A stretch of DNA of 64,000 bases from Paraburkholderia rhizosphaerae (GCF_004366595.1 NZ_SORE01000014.1:110639-174638), one strand, 5' to 3'; positions 43,388 to 52,831 are shown, counted from the stretch's first letter. The notes: generated by a model from the sequence alone, not told the origin. Program-made: numbers and translations.

Positions 43388-46300
43388 ATGAACCGCTTAT
43401 CCAGCGCCCTCGAGGCGATGAAGCCGCACTACGAGGTGGTCGTCGTCGGGTCCGGTTACGGTGGCGCGATCGCGGCGAGCCGCATGGCACGTGCAAAACG
43501 CGACGTGTGTGTGCTCGAGCGCGGCCGGGAATTCATGGCCGGCGAATATCCGAGGACACCAGTCGAAGGACTCACGCAGGTGCAGTACAACACCGGCATC
43601 GGACAGGAAGGCTCGCCGCTCGCGCTGCTCGAAGTGCATGTGAATCCGGATGTGAACGTCGTGGTTGGCTGCGGGCTGGGCGGCACGTCGCTGATCAATG
43701 CAAACGTCGCGTTGCATCCGGACGACCGGCTGTGGGACGACCCGCACTGGCCGGTCGCGATCCGCGCGGACAAGTCGGGCCGCGACCGCGGCTATGCGCT
43801 CGCCACCGCGATGCTGCAGCCGTCGAAGCTGCCCGATAATTTTTACGCCGATATCACGCACGATTCGAAGCCACTGCCGAAACTCGCCGCGCTCGAGTTA
43901 TCCGCGCAAAAGCTCGGCATGCAAGATCGCTTCTATCGGCCGCCGATCACCGTCACGTTCAAGGACGGCAAGAATGCCGCGGGCGTCGATCAGCATCGTT
44001 GCGTCGGCTGCGGCGACTGCAACTCCGGCTGCAACTTCGACGCGAAGAATTCGACTCATATGAACTACCTGCCCGATGCGGTCGCGAACGGTGCACAGAT
44101 TTTCACGGGCGTTGCCGTGCATTCGGTCGTACGCGACCAAGCGCAGCAGAAATGGCTGGTTCGCTATCAGCCGGTCGCGCTCAACCGCGACCTGTACAGC
44201 GCGCCCGACATGTCGATTACCGCGGATATCGTGATCCTGTCGGCGGGCACGCTCGGTTCCACCGCGATTCTGTTGCGCTCGAACGAAGCAGGTCTGCCGG
44301 TATCGACGCAGCTCGGCCACCGTTTCACCGGCAACGGTGACGTGCTCGCGTTCGCGTTCAACACGGACCACGACATCAATGGCGTCGGCTGGGGCGCGCA
44401 GTGGCGCAGCGACCTTCCGCCAGTCGGCCCGACCATCACCGGCATCATCGATCATCGCAATACACCGGACGTGCGCGACGGCTTCGTGATCGAGGAAGGC
44501 TCGCTCGCCGCGCCGATCGGCCGGTTTCTCGCCGGCGTGCTAGGCGCTGCCGCACCGGTCGAAGGCGTCTCGATGCCGGACCCGCAACGCGAAGCGCCGC
44601 TCGCCGATGAAGCGCGCGTCGCCGAAAGCATGCTGCGCGGCCCGCATTACGGCGCGATGCGCAATACGCAAACCTTCCTCGTGATGTCGCACGACGACGA
44701 AAGCGGCCGCATCACGGTCGACGAAGGCGGCCGGCCGCGCGTCGCGTGGCCCAACGCCGGCAAACAGCCGATTTACGACATCGTCGAGCACACGCTCGAA
44801 GCCGCGACCAGCGCGATCGGCGGCGAGTACGTGCGCAATCCGATCTCGGCGGATGTGTTCCGCAACCGCACAGTCACCGTGCATCCGCTCGGCGGCTGCG
44901 CGATGGCCGATGACGCGGAACATGGCGTGGTCGACGAGGCCGGGCGGGTGTTTTCCGGCATCACCGGTAACGCGGTACATGCGGGCCTCTATGTGATGGA
45001 CGGCGCCGTGATACCGATCTCGCTCGGCGTCAATCCGTTGCTGACGATTTCCGCGCTCGCCGAACGCAACTGCGCGCAGCTCGCGAAAACGCACGGCTGG
45101 GAGATCGACTATGCCGCGACCGGCAACGCGGCACCGCCGCCGCCACCGAAAATCGGTCTGCGCTTCACCGAAACGATGAAAGGCAGCTACGTGCCGGGTG
45201 GCGCGACCGCGGACCAGGGCGTGCCAATGAGCTTCACGTTGACCGTCGAGTCGAACGACCTGGAAGACATGCTGGCGAATCCGCAGCACACGGCCAGCAT
45301 GATCGGCACGCTGACCTGCGCGGCGCTATCGCCTGAACCGCTACAGATATCGAACGGCCGCTTCAATCTGTTTGTCGTCGACCCGGCGCATGTCGAGCGC
45401 CGCAACATGAACTACCGGATGACGCTGAACGCCACCGACGGCAAAACGTTCTTTCTGTTCGGGCAGAAGATCATCACGCGTTCGTCGCTGCTCGATCTGT
45501 GGGAGCAGACCAATACGCTGTATGCGGAAGTGCGCGCGTCCGAAGCCCCGAATGCAGCGTTGCTCGGCAACGCAACGTTGATCATCACGCCGGAAAACTT
45601 CCTGAAGCAGCAGCGCACGATCGAAGTGACGAATACGCCCGATCTGGAAACACGGCTGAAATGGACGAAGAAGTTCGGCGAGTTTTTCGCCGGCGTGCTG
45701 TTCACCGAATACGGCGGCGTCGCCGCGCCGCTGCAGTTCGCCGACCCGGACATCACACCGCGCGTGCGCCGTGCGTTGCGCGCGCCCGCGCCGCAGGTCA
45801 CCTACTTCAATACGCCGAAGCCGGACGACAAGACCTTGCGTCTGACGCGCTATCACGGCGGCACGAAGGGCCCGGTACTGCTGGTGCACGGTTCCGGCGT
45901 GTCGAGCCGTATTTTTTCGACGGATCTGATCGATACGAATCTCGTCGAGTTCTTGTGCGCGGCAGGTTACGACGTATGGCTGATCGATCTGCGCGTGAGC
46001 ATCGAATTGCCGAGCGCGACCGAACCGACGACCGCCGATGCGATTGCGCGCATCGACATTCCAGCAGCCGTCGAGAAGGTGCGCGTGCTGACCGGCGCGA
46101 AAGACATCCAGGTGGTCGCGCATTGCCTGGGCGCCGTCGCGACGACGATGGCGCTGCTGTCGGGTCTGCAGGGCGTGCGCTCGGTCGTGCTGTCGCAGGT
46201 GTCCGCGCATCTGGTGCCCGGACTGCTGCAACGGGTCAAGGCCGGACTGCATACGCCGCAGATTCTGAAGTTCCTCGGCGTCGACGATCTGACCGCGTAC

Positions 46301-46798
46301 ACACGGCACGAAAGATGGCCGAACAACCTGCTCGACGATGCGCTGCGCTTCTTCCCGACCGAACATGACGAAGAATGCAACAGCGCGGTCTGCCATCGCG
46401 CGACGTTTCTGTATGGGCTCGTCTACGAACATGCGCAGTTGAATGAGCCGCTGCATGCGAACCTGCACGAGCTATTCGGCGTTCACGATGTCGAACTGTT
46501 CATTCAGCTCGCGCGGATCGTCCGTGAAGGACATATCGTCGATGCGCAGGGCGACGATGTCTACCTACGCGATCTCGATGGCATGAAGCTGCCGATCGCG
46601 TTTATTCACGGCGCGGAAAACCGCTGCTATTTACCGGTCAGCACTGAGATGACCTATGACATGCTGGTCGAGCGGTTCGGTCCCGGCAACTACGAACGGC
46701 ATCTGATCGACGGTTACGGGCACATCGACTGCATTTTCGGCAAGAACGCGTCCATCGATGTGTACCCGACTATCGCGACGCATTTGAATGCGCATTGA
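43388..46798 (+). CDS. GMC oxidoreductase fused to an alpha/beta hydrolase (cholesterol-oxidase-like, 1136 aa)
   Basis: The N-terminal half (1 to about 570) is a GMC/cholesterol-oxidase-like flavoprotein: FAD loop VVVVGSGYGGAIAASRMA (17-34), GCGLGGTSLINANV, and the late VHPLGGCAMADD and INPLLTISALAERN-like segment. It contains Cys205, Cys208, Cys211 and Cys215 with CxxCxxCxxxC spacing. A beta-rich middle part (about 595-800) follows. The C-terminal alpha/beta hydrolase (about 820-1136) has LLVHGSGVSSRIF, a nucleophile elbow VVAHCLGAVA with Cys913 in place of Ser, and a late His in DGYGHIDCIFGKNA. There is no signal peptide, so it is probably cytosolic. Substrate may be a sterol or other large hydroxylated lipid, by family resemblance only. 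Confidence 0.8.
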   Translation: MNRLSSALEAMKPHYEVVVVGSGYGGAIAASRMARAKRDVCVLERGREFMAGEYPRTPVEGLTQVQYNTGIGQEGSPLALLEVHVNPDVNVVVGCGLGGTSLINANVALHPDDRLWDDPHWPVAIRADKSGRDRGYALATAMLQPSKLPDNFYADITHDSKPLPKLAALELSAQKLGMQDRFYRPPITVTFKDGKNAAGVDQHRCVGCGDCNSGCNFDAKNSTHMNYLPDAVANGAQIFTGVAVHSVVRDQAQQKWLVRYQPVALNRDLYSAPDMSITADIVILSAGTLGSTAILLRSNEAGLPVSTQLGHRFTGNGDVLAFAFNTDHDINGVGWGAQWRSDLPPVGPTITGIIDHRNTPDVRDGFVIEEGSLAAPIGRFLAGVLGAAAPVEGVSMPDPQREAPLADEARVAESMLRGPHYGAMRNTQTFLVMSHDDESGRITVDEGGRPRVAWPNAGKQPIYDIVEHTLEAATSAIGGEYVRNPISADVFRNRTVTVHPLGGCAMADDAEHGVVDEAGRVFSGITGNAVHAGLYVMDGAVIPISLGVNPLLTISALAERNCAQLAKTHGWEIDYAATGNAAPPPPPKIGLRFTETMKGSYVPGGATADQGVPMSFTLTVESNDLEDMLANPQHTASMIGTLTCAALSPEPLQISNGRFNLFVVDPAHVERRNMNYRMTLNATDGKTFFLFGQKIITRSSLLDLWEQTNTLYAEVRASEAPNAALLGNATLIITPENFLKQQRTIEVTNTPDLETRLKWTKKFGEFFAGVLFTEYGGVAAPLQFADPDITPRVRRALRAPAPQVTYFNTPKPDDKTLRLTRYHGGTKGPVLLVHGSGVSSRIFSTDLIDTNLVEFLCAAGYDVWLIDLRVSIELPSATEPTTADAIARIDIPAAVEKVRVLTGAKDIQVVAHCLGAVATTMALLSGLQGVRSVVLSQVSAHLVPGLLQRVKAGLHTPQILKFLGVDDLTAYTRHERWPNNLLDDALRFFPTEHDEECNSAVCHRATFLYGLVYEHAQLNEPLHANLHELFGVHDVELFIQLARIVREGHIVDAQGDDVYLRDLDGMKLPIAFIHGAENRCYLPVSTEMTYDMLVERFGPGNYERHLIDGYGHIDCIFGKNASIDVYPTIATHLNAH

Positions 46799-46816
46799 TC
46801 GCATGCACGCGCGGAA

Positions 46817-47572
46817 TCAAAGCACGCCTGCAAGATGAAACCGCGACGCCGGATGCCAAAGCTGCACCGATGTCGCGACCACGGCGCCGACCCACGTGCG
46901 GCGCCATACCATCAGGCATGGCTCGCCCATCTCCATCCGCAGATGGCGGCGTACGTGCGGATCGGGTTTTTGCGCGTGAATCTGAAACTCGGCGCGCTGG
47001 ATCGGTGCGACGCGCACCATGTAATGGTTCGGCGTTTCAAGCGTGAAGTCCTGCTCCAGATACCCCGGGAACACGTCCGGGTTCACAAACCGGTCTTCGT
47101 ACTGGATCGGCTCGCCGTCTTCGCAATGCACGATGCGCGAGTGGAACACGGGGCCCGCGGTCAGTCCAAGCGCGTCGAGCGCGGATGCAGCGAGGCTTTC
47201 CTCGAGCATCAGCACCTGGGCCGAGTGGCAATGGCCGCGCGCCGCGATTTCATCGGCGATATTGCGGACTTCCAGCACCGTCGATTCGTACCGTTGTGGC
47301 GCGACGTAAGTGCCGGCGCCCTGCACTCGCGTCAGCACACATTCGTGAGTCAGTTCGCGCAATGCGCGTGACACCGTCATTCGCGCGACGCCGAATTCCT
47401 TTACCAGTTGCGTCTCGGAAGGAATCGGCGCGCCGGGCTTCCATGCACCTTCGGCAATACGCGCCACCACGTAGCGCTTGATCTGTTCGTATGCCGGCAT
47501 CGCCTTCGCGAGCAGCGGGTTCTCATGCGCCGCGCGCGCGCAGACTGCTTCAGCCTGACCGTTCGTATTCAT
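46817..47572 (-). CDS. hutC: GntR/HutC-family regulator with UTRA domain
   Basis: A 251-residue HutC-type regulator. The winged helix is YEQIKRYVVARIAEGAWKPG, IPSETQLVKEFGVARMTVSRALREL and GAGTYVA; a UTRA ligand domain follows (VLEVRNIADEIAARG, HCEDGEPIQYEDRFVNPDVFPGYLEQDF, PNHYMVRVAPIQRAEFQIHA). The UTRA details match histidine-utilization repressors that sense urocanate. No hut enzyme gene is within this window. The start is ATG 47572 (MNTNGQAEAV); the frame is open to 47716 without homology. Confidence 0.8.
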   Translation of the reverse strand: MNTNGQAEAVCARAAHENPLLAKAMPAYEQIKRYVVARIAEGAWKPGAPIPSETQLVKEFGVARMTVSRALRELTHECVLTRVQGAGTYVAPQRYESTVLEVRNIADEIAARGHCHSAQVLMLEESLAASALDALGLTAGPVFHSRIVHCEDGEPIQYEDRFVNPDVFPGYLEQDFTLETPNHYMVRVAPIQRAEFQIHAQKPDPHVRRHLRMEMGEPCLMVWRRTWVGAVVATSVQLWHPASRFHLAGVL

Positions 47573-47815
47573 TGCGTCGTCGACCTCGTGGGTGATATGC
47601 GTCTGCAAGTCGTCAATCCGGCGGGTAAGCCGGACGGCCGACAGCGCGGCCGCGACGGTCGATCGGTACGCGCCGCCGGTCGGCAGCGAGTTCTGATCGC
47701 GCATTTGGGGAGGCATTATCCACGAAATCGGGCGGTGTCAATTTTCATGCGGCGCGATACCACGCCTGCGCGATACATCCACGACCCGATGCCGCATCGC
47801 ATGCCGGCGAGCGCG

Positions 47816-48493
47816 TTACCAGACGTGCGGCACGAACCGGTAGCGGACTCGCGCTGCATAGTTCGCATAGCCATCGAGGCCCGTCATCAGCGTGCGTTCC
47901 TCGAGCACCGCCCGATAGCCGAGTCCGGCGATCAGCAACGGCACGCAGGCGAGCCCCCACCACGAGCCGAGCATCAACGGCAAACCCACCAGGAACAGAA
48001 TCGCCGCAGAGTACATCGGATGGCGCACATACGCGTACGGCCCGGTATCGCTGACTGTGTGGCCGCGTTCGGCCTGGATCTTGATCACCGGTGCCGCATA
48101 GCTGTTTGCACGGAACACCGCGCACGTCGCGACGATGCAGATAACAATCGCAAGCGCACCGCCTGCGTTTAGCCAGAGCGGCATCGCGTCGCGATGCAGG
48201 CGTGCGCCGTCGATGCCCATCAGCACGAGCCACGCGAGCCAGCTCACACCCGCGCTGGCCATGAAAATCTTGTCCCAGCGGGTTTGCGCGGGCTGCACGA
48301 ACAGACTCAGACGCTCGGCCAGCAACGCCGGATCGCGGCGCGCAAGCCATACGCCGGCGCCGATACCCAGCACGCCGACTTCCAGTAGAAACAGCCAGGC
48401 CGCCGGCCATGCGAGGGTGCCGGCCGCGGCAAACAGAAGGCCGCCCATGATCGCGAGCCAGACGATCGTTTGAATAACGAGCCGCGCGATCAT
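47816..48493 (-). CDS. Isoprenylcysteine carboxyl methyltransferase-family membrane protein
   Basis: A 225-residue integral membrane protein with about five helices. The C-terminal SAM-binding signature of the ICMT/PEMT-like family is VSDTGPYAYVRHPMYSAAIL, then EERTLMTGLDGYANYAARVRYRFVPHVW. The ATG at 48493 overlaps the stop of the arylamine N-acetyltransferase gene as ATGA, so the two are translationally coupled. Bacterial members methylate small molecules or protein carboxyls; the substrate is unknown. Confidence 0.82.
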   Translation of the reverse strand: MIARLVIQTIVWLAIMGGLLFAAAGTLAWPAAWLFLLEVGVLGIGAGVWLARRDPALLAERLSLFVQPAQTRWDKIFMASAGVSWLAWLVLMGIDGARLHRDAMPLWLNAGGALAIVICIVATCAVFRANSYAAPVIKIQAERGHTVSDTGPYAYVRHPMYSAAILFLVGLPLMLGSWWGLACVPLLIAGLGYRAVLEERTLMTGLDGYANYAARVRYRFVPHVW

Positions 48494-49329
48494 TCTGTGA
48501 GCCCTGTCGGTGCGCGTCCTTCGACGCGCCTGAACACGGCTTCGACATCGATATCGCCGACGTCGATTCCGAATGCATCGCGCAGGCACGCATCGAGCTC
48601 GCGGGCGCTGCCGATGCGCCGCTCGGTCGCGTGGCCGTCTTTCGACCGCTCGGTCAGTCTGTCGTTGAATAGCGTGAGCCGGCCGTCGCGCACGACCCGG
48701 CACACGACCAGGTTGCCCGTAAAGAACGATTCCGGATGAGTCGACGTGTACCAGTTCGCCACTTCATAGTCGATCCATTCGGCGCGCTGCTGCTCGAAAC
48801 GGTACAGCTTCGTCCAGGTATCGCCCGCCTTCACTTCGACATCGAATGCCTGGTTTGCAGCGTCGGCGATGCGAAACGGCTCGAGCGTGGTTGGCTGTAC
48901 GGTACCGGCGATCAGCCGCAGCGGCGCGGTCAGCGTGATCGCGCCAAAACCGGCGTCGGCAATCCAGGACTCGCCGTCGACATCGATACGCAGCACCGTA
49001 TGCGAGCGCGCGGTCACCGTATTCGGATCGCGGCGCCATAACACGCGCGCGAGCAGCGGCGTCACCGTGAAGCCGAATCGCATCAGCGCGTGGCTCAGCA
49101 GGATGTTCAGCTCGAAGCAGTAGCCGCCGCGGCGGCAATCGATCAGTTTGTCGGCGAGTTCCGGCAGCGCCAGCGACACGCGGCGCCCGGTCAACGGATT
49201 CAGGTTTTCAAATGGAATCGAGAGCGGGTGCAGACGTTGCAGGTCGCGCAATACCTCGAGCGTCGCCGTGCGCGGACCGTGATAGCCGATGCGCGCGCAA
49301 TAGCGGTCGAGATCGAATGAGCTGGACAT
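48490..49329 (-). CDS. nat: Arylamine N-acetyltransferase
   Basis: A 279-residue NAT with the Cys-His-Asp triad visible: Cys in CRRGGYCFELN, His in RSHTVLRID and Asp in WIADAGFG. The family opening LDRYCARIGYHGP and FENLNPLTGR are present. It transfers acetyl from acetyl-CoA to arylamines and hydrazines. The start is ATG 49329, with GGAGGG upstream. It is coupled with the methyltransferase gene downstream (ATGA). Confidence 0.92.
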   Translation of the reverse strand: MSSSFDLDRYCARIGYHGPRTATLEVLRDLQRLHPLSIPFENLNPLTGRRVSLALPELADKLIDCRRGGYCFELNILLSHALMRFGFTVTPLLARVLWRRDPNTVTARSHTVLRIDVDGESWIADAGFGAITLTAPLRLIAGTVQPTTLEPFRIADAANQAFDVEVKAGDTWTKLYRFEQQRAEWIDYEVANWYTSTHPESFFTGNLVVCRVVRDGRLTLFNDRLTERSKDGHATERRIGSARELDACLRDAFGIDVGDIDVEAVFRRVEGRAPTGLTE

Positions 49330-49455
49330 CGAACCCTCCTTGCGGTGCATGACGATGCCACGACCGTGCGGCGCTCGGCAAGCGGCATATCACGCACGTT
49401 AGGCATCGTCGCGCTACGCACGCGCCCGAACTGCTCGCCGCGCCACGCTGCGACG

Positions 49456-50139
49456 TCAGAGGCCCTTGAGCGCCGACGTTGCGATCGATGGCACGCTAAT
49501 GCCGTGGCTCGACGCGAACTGCACCGCTTGCGACAGCGTCGACGCGAGCGACTGCAACTGCCCGGGCGCGGACTGCGCGATATACGACGCGGCCTGCGCG
49601 GTCTGCGGGTTGAGGCCGGACTGCAATAGCGACGACGGATTCATCTGGCCGACGCTGCCCAGGCTCGATTGCAGGCTCGAATACTGACTCACACCTTTGC
49701 CGAGCGATTCGAGGCCGCTCGAGAAAGCCGCCTTGTCGAGCGGTCCCGACGATGCCGAGCCGCTGCGGCTCGCGAATGCCTGCGTGAGCGTCTGCGAAAG
49801 CGACTGCTGCGTGTTGCCGACCTGCGTCAACTGGCTGACCGACGGCGTGCCGCCGCCCAGCAGTCCAGCAGCCTGTTGCGCCTCGCCCGCGGCACTCGAC
49901 AGACCCATCGCCGACGCAAGGCTCGATTGGCCCGCCAACACCTGCTGGTTCGCGCCGACGTAGTTCTGCAGCAACTGCGAGACGCCGCTCGCGGACGCGC
50001 CGCCGGTTGCCGCATCGCCGGATGAATTGCCGCCGCCGATACCAAACTGCTTGAGGTTGAGTTGCGCAAACGATGGATGGCTTGCCAGCGCGGTTGCGCC
50101 GGCGAAAAGCACAGCGGAAAGAATGATGCGTCGATTCAT
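49456..50139 (-). CDS. Secreted low-complexity Ser/Gln/Ala/Gly-rich protein
   Basis: A 227-residue protein with a clear signal peptide (MNRRIILSAVLFAGATALASHPSFA). The mature chain is repetitive and rich in Ser, Gln, Ala, Gly and Leu, with many SxLxS and LxxAxQ steps (VSQLLQNYVGANQQVLAGQSSLASAMG, SQSLTQ-like blocks). It has no Cys and no recognised domain. The start is ATG 50139, with a perfect AGGAGG site; the open frame extends upstream without signal character. It is probably an exported structural or surface protein of unknown function. Confidence 0.7.
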   Translation of the reverse strand: MNRRIILSAVLFAGATALASHPSFAQLNLKQFGIGGGNSSGDAATGGASASGVSQLLQNYVGANQQVLAGQSSLASAMGLSSAAGEAQQAAGLLGGGTPSVSQLTQVGNTQQSLSQTLTQAFASRSGSASSGPLDKAAFSSGLESLGKGVSQYSSLQSSLGSVGQMNPSSLLQSGLNPQTAQAASYIAQSAPGQLQSLASTLSQAVQFASSHGISVPSIATSALKGL

Positions 50140-50505
50140 GCTGGTCCTCCTGATCGATCGGGTTGCTGCGCACAGTGATTGAAGCGTGCGCGTCGACAAC
50201 AAGCTGCAATGCGCGTTCGAAGAGGCGCTGACGCGAAACGCGCACGATTCATTCTGCGCGAAGAAGCCGCGATCGGAAACGCCTTGCTGACGATGTGCGC
50301 ATGCGTTGTGGGAATGCATAACGCGGCTTGGCGCGGGTTTGGAACGGGAATCGCGAATCGGGAATCGGTTGGTGCTGCGTACGAACGCGTGCCGCGGGTT
50401 GCCACACGCGTTCGCAGCAAGATGCTGGCCTACTGCTTTTCGTCACGCCGCATGAAGCGGCGCAAGCGCAACTACCTGTGATTGCTTCGTTACTGCGTGC
50501 CCCAT
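50140..50505. other. Intergenic region between exported protein and MFS gene
   Basis: No gene is supported. There is a short imperfect repeat of GGGAATCG-like units near 50344-50370. It should contain the promoter of the minus-strand secreted protein and the end of the minus-strand MFS gene's transcript. Confidence 0.45.
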
Positions 50506-51816
50506 TTACTGCGGCAGCACTTCGCCTTTCGTCTCCGGTGCAAACGGAATGATGAAAAGACCGACCACGAATGCAACAGCGGTCAATGCGACAGGAATAC
50601 CCAGCGTATGCATGTTGAGCACTGCGGCACCGAGCAGGAAGTTCACGCCGGCCCCGACAAAGCGGCCGAACGACGTGCAGAACGCGAACGCAGTGGCCCG
50701 CACACGTGTCTCGAACTGCTCAGGCAACCACAGGCTGAACAGCGCGAAGTTGCCGCCGAAGAAGCCGAGCACGAACAGAATCGCGATGAACGGCGCGAGC
50801 CCGTTCGGCAGGTAGAACGCCCAGCCGAAGCTCAACGCGATCGTGACCGCCATGCCGGCGAAATAAACAGCGAGCGTCATCTTGCGGCCGATGCGCTCCG
50901 CCATCGGCGGCAGTGCGAGACAGCCGAGAATCGTACCGATCGACAGCAGTCCGGTCGCCAGCGAGGCCATCTTCGTCGCGTCCGCCTTGCCCATGCCGGC
51001 GTGCGTCGCGAGCTGTATCACCGCCGACGGTTCGTACACCGCGCCCGCCCACAAACCGATAATCGCAATCGTGAGCAACGCGCAGGCCACCCACGTGCGG
51101 CGCCGGTACGTCGGCCCGAAAATTTCGCGCATCGGCTTCGTGCGCACCGCCTTCGCGTCGGCTTTCTGCCACTTGTCGGATTCCTTCACGCGCGTGAGGA
51201 TCAGGATCGCGATCACGACCGGCACCGCACCGGTCAGGAACATCGCGCGCCAGCCGAAATGCACGCCGATCGTAAAGTTGAGCGCAGCGGCGAGGAAGAA
51301 GCCTGCGTAGTAACCGGTTTGCAGATAACCGGCGCCCATCTTGCGGCGGTCCTCCGGCCACGCCTCGGCGACGTAGGTGCCCGCCAGCGCCCATTCGCCG
51401 CCGATGCCGACGCCTGCGATAAAGCGATAGATCGCCAGTTCCCACACGTTGTGCGCGGTCGCCGACAGTCCGGTAAAGATCGCGAACGTGAAGATCGTCG
51501 CGGCTAGCACCTTCGTGCGGCCGAAGCGGTCCGCGAGCGGCCCCCAGATAAACGACAGACCCCAGCCGACCAGAAACAGCGCAAACAGGATCGAGCCCGC
51601 GAGACCCACGTTTGCAGGGGTCGCCTCATAGCCCGAACGAGGCAACAATTCGGTTAGCGCCGGCGTCAAAACCAGTGCGTAGATGAACGAGTCCATCCCG
51701 TCGAGCGTCCAGCCGGCCCACGCGCCCCAGAAGCCCGCGATCTGCGAACGGTTGAGCGGTGTTTTAGCCGGACGCGCGACGCGCGCTCGGGTGGCGTCGG
51801 TTATTGAATCCATCAT
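50506..51816 (-). CDS. MFS transporter (acid symporter type), candidate malonate permease
   Basis: A 436-residue, twelve-helix MFS protein of the sialate/aromatic-acid symporter type. Markers are GWTLDGMDSFIYALVLTPAL, motif A GPLADRFGRTK, and GVGIGGEWALAGTYVAEAWPEDRR. The start is ATG 51816 with GGAGGAG. It is divergent from the GntR gene that leads into the malonate decarboxylase operon. No madLM, mdcLM or mdcF gene is seen there, so this is the best local candidate for malonate uptake. That assignment is by context. Confidence 0.82.
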   Translation of the reverse strand: MMDSITDATRARVARPAKTPLNRSQIAGFWGAWAGWTLDGMDSFIYALVLTPALTELLPRSGYEATPANVGLAGSILFALFLVGWGLSFIWGPLADRFGRTKVLAATIFTFAIFTGLSATAHNVWELAIYRFIAGVGIGGEWALAGTYVAEAWPEDRRKMGAGYLQTGYYAGFFLAAALNFTIGVHFGWRAMFLTGAVPVVIAILILTRVKESDKWQKADAKAVRTKPMREIFGPTYRRRTWVACALLTIAIIGLWAGAVYEPSAVIQLATHAGMGKADATKMASLATGLLSIGTILGCLALPPMAERIGRKMTLAVYFAGMAVTIALSFGWAFYLPNGLAPFIAILFVLGFFGGNFALFSLWLPEQFETRVRATAFAFCTSFGRFVGAGVNFLLGAAVLNMHTLGIPVALTAVAFVVGLFIIPFAPETKGEVLPQ

Positions 51817-51967
51817 GCATGCTCCTCCAGTACTGCGGTTGTAAAGCGCAAGCTGAAATGATGCAGCACGCGCGCTAAGCCCCTTTGGTCTTCTTCGCCA
51901 GGATTTAGGAAACGCACGCTGGCCTTATGGGACAAGGCGTTTGCGGGTTTTTCCGGCTAGAAAACGC

Positions 51968-51990
51968 GAATTTTTATATATAATATATTC
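51968..51990 (+). promoter_or_regulatory. A/T-rich promoter and imperfect palindrome before the mdc regulator
   Basis: An isolated A/T island contains a consensus TATAAT (51979-51984) within an imperfect palindrome bounded by GAAT and ATTC, ending 5 bases before the regulator ATG at 51995. A transcript starting just after it would be nearly leaderless. Overlap of -10 and palindrome suggests autoregulation by the GntR protein. No good -35 was found. Confidence 0.45.
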
Positions 51991-51994
51991 CATC

Positions 51995-52831
51995 ATGCAC
52001 AGCACAACCGATGGTTTTCCCCTGGACGACGCACCCGCTGCGCCGTTCCTGCCTGCCGTCAGCACGCCTCGGTCGAGTGCGTCGCGGATGGTCGCCGACG
52101 CGCTGCGTGCGGCGATCGTCGACGGGACGCTCGCACCCGGCACGCCGCTGCGGCAGGACGCGATTGCGCGTCACTTTTCGGTGAGCGCGATTCCAGTCCG
52201 CGAGGCGTTGCGACAACTGGAAAGCGAAGGCTGGGCAAAGGTCGAAGTGCATAAGGGCGCGACCGTCGCGCCGCTATCGGCTGACGAAGCGCGCGAAATA
52301 TATGAAATCCGCTCGGCGCTCGAAAGCCTCGCGCTTGGTCTTGCGATTCCGCGGCACACCGCGGCGTCGCTGCGCGAAGTGGCGAGGCTGTGCAAAGCCG
52401 CGGCGGGAGAACCCGATCCATCGCTTTATGTCGCGCGCAACGAAGCCTTTCATATGAACCTTTATGCGCCGGCGGCGCGGCCGCAGCTTTGCGAGATGAT
52501 CGCGAACCTGCATCGCCGCGGCGAACGATATCTACGGCTCAAATTCGGCTTCCCCGAGTACAAAGGCGAATCGGATCACGAGCACGAAGTGCTGCTCGAT
52601 GCGGTGCTGCGTCGTGACGTAGCCGCTGCCCAAGCGCTTGTCGCGGCTCACCTGATAGGAACCGGGGAATTGATTTATCGTTTTCTGACTGAACACGCGC
52701 AAACGGTGGCCGAACCGGTCTCGTCCCGCAAGCCGCGCGCGAAACGCGCGCGCCCTTCAACCCGACTCCCCGGGAGTACCCCCGACGATGAACCAGCGCC
52801 TCGAACCCAATCGTCTGACACCGACGGCTAG
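51995..52831 (+). CDS. GntR-family regulator of the malonate decarboxylase operon
   Basis: A 278-residue FCD-type GntR protein. The winged helix is VADALRAAIVDGTLAPGTPLRQDAIARHFSVSAIPVREALRQLESEGW, in family register, and the FCD domain follows (EIYEIRSALESLALGLA, RNEAFHMNLYAPA, ESDHEHEVLLDAVLRRD). The C-terminal tail is basic and Pro-rich. The ATG at 51995 follows an A/T-rich promoter. Its last 44 bases overlap the start of mdcA in another frame, so the regulator and structural genes form one transcript. Confidence 0.87.
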   Translation: MHSTTDGFPLDDAPAAPFLPAVSTPRSSASRMVADALRAAIVDGTLAPGTPLRQDAIARHFSVSAIPVREALRQLESEGWAKVEVHKGATVAPLSADEAREIYEIRSALESLALGLAIPRHTAASLREVARLCKAAAGEPDPSLYVARNEAFHMNLYAPAARPQLCEMIANLHRRGERYLRLKFGFPEYKGESDHEHEVLLDAVLRRDVAAAQALVAAHLIGTGELIYRFLTEHAQTVAEPVSSRKPRAKRARPSTRLPGSTPDDEPAPRTQSSDTDG

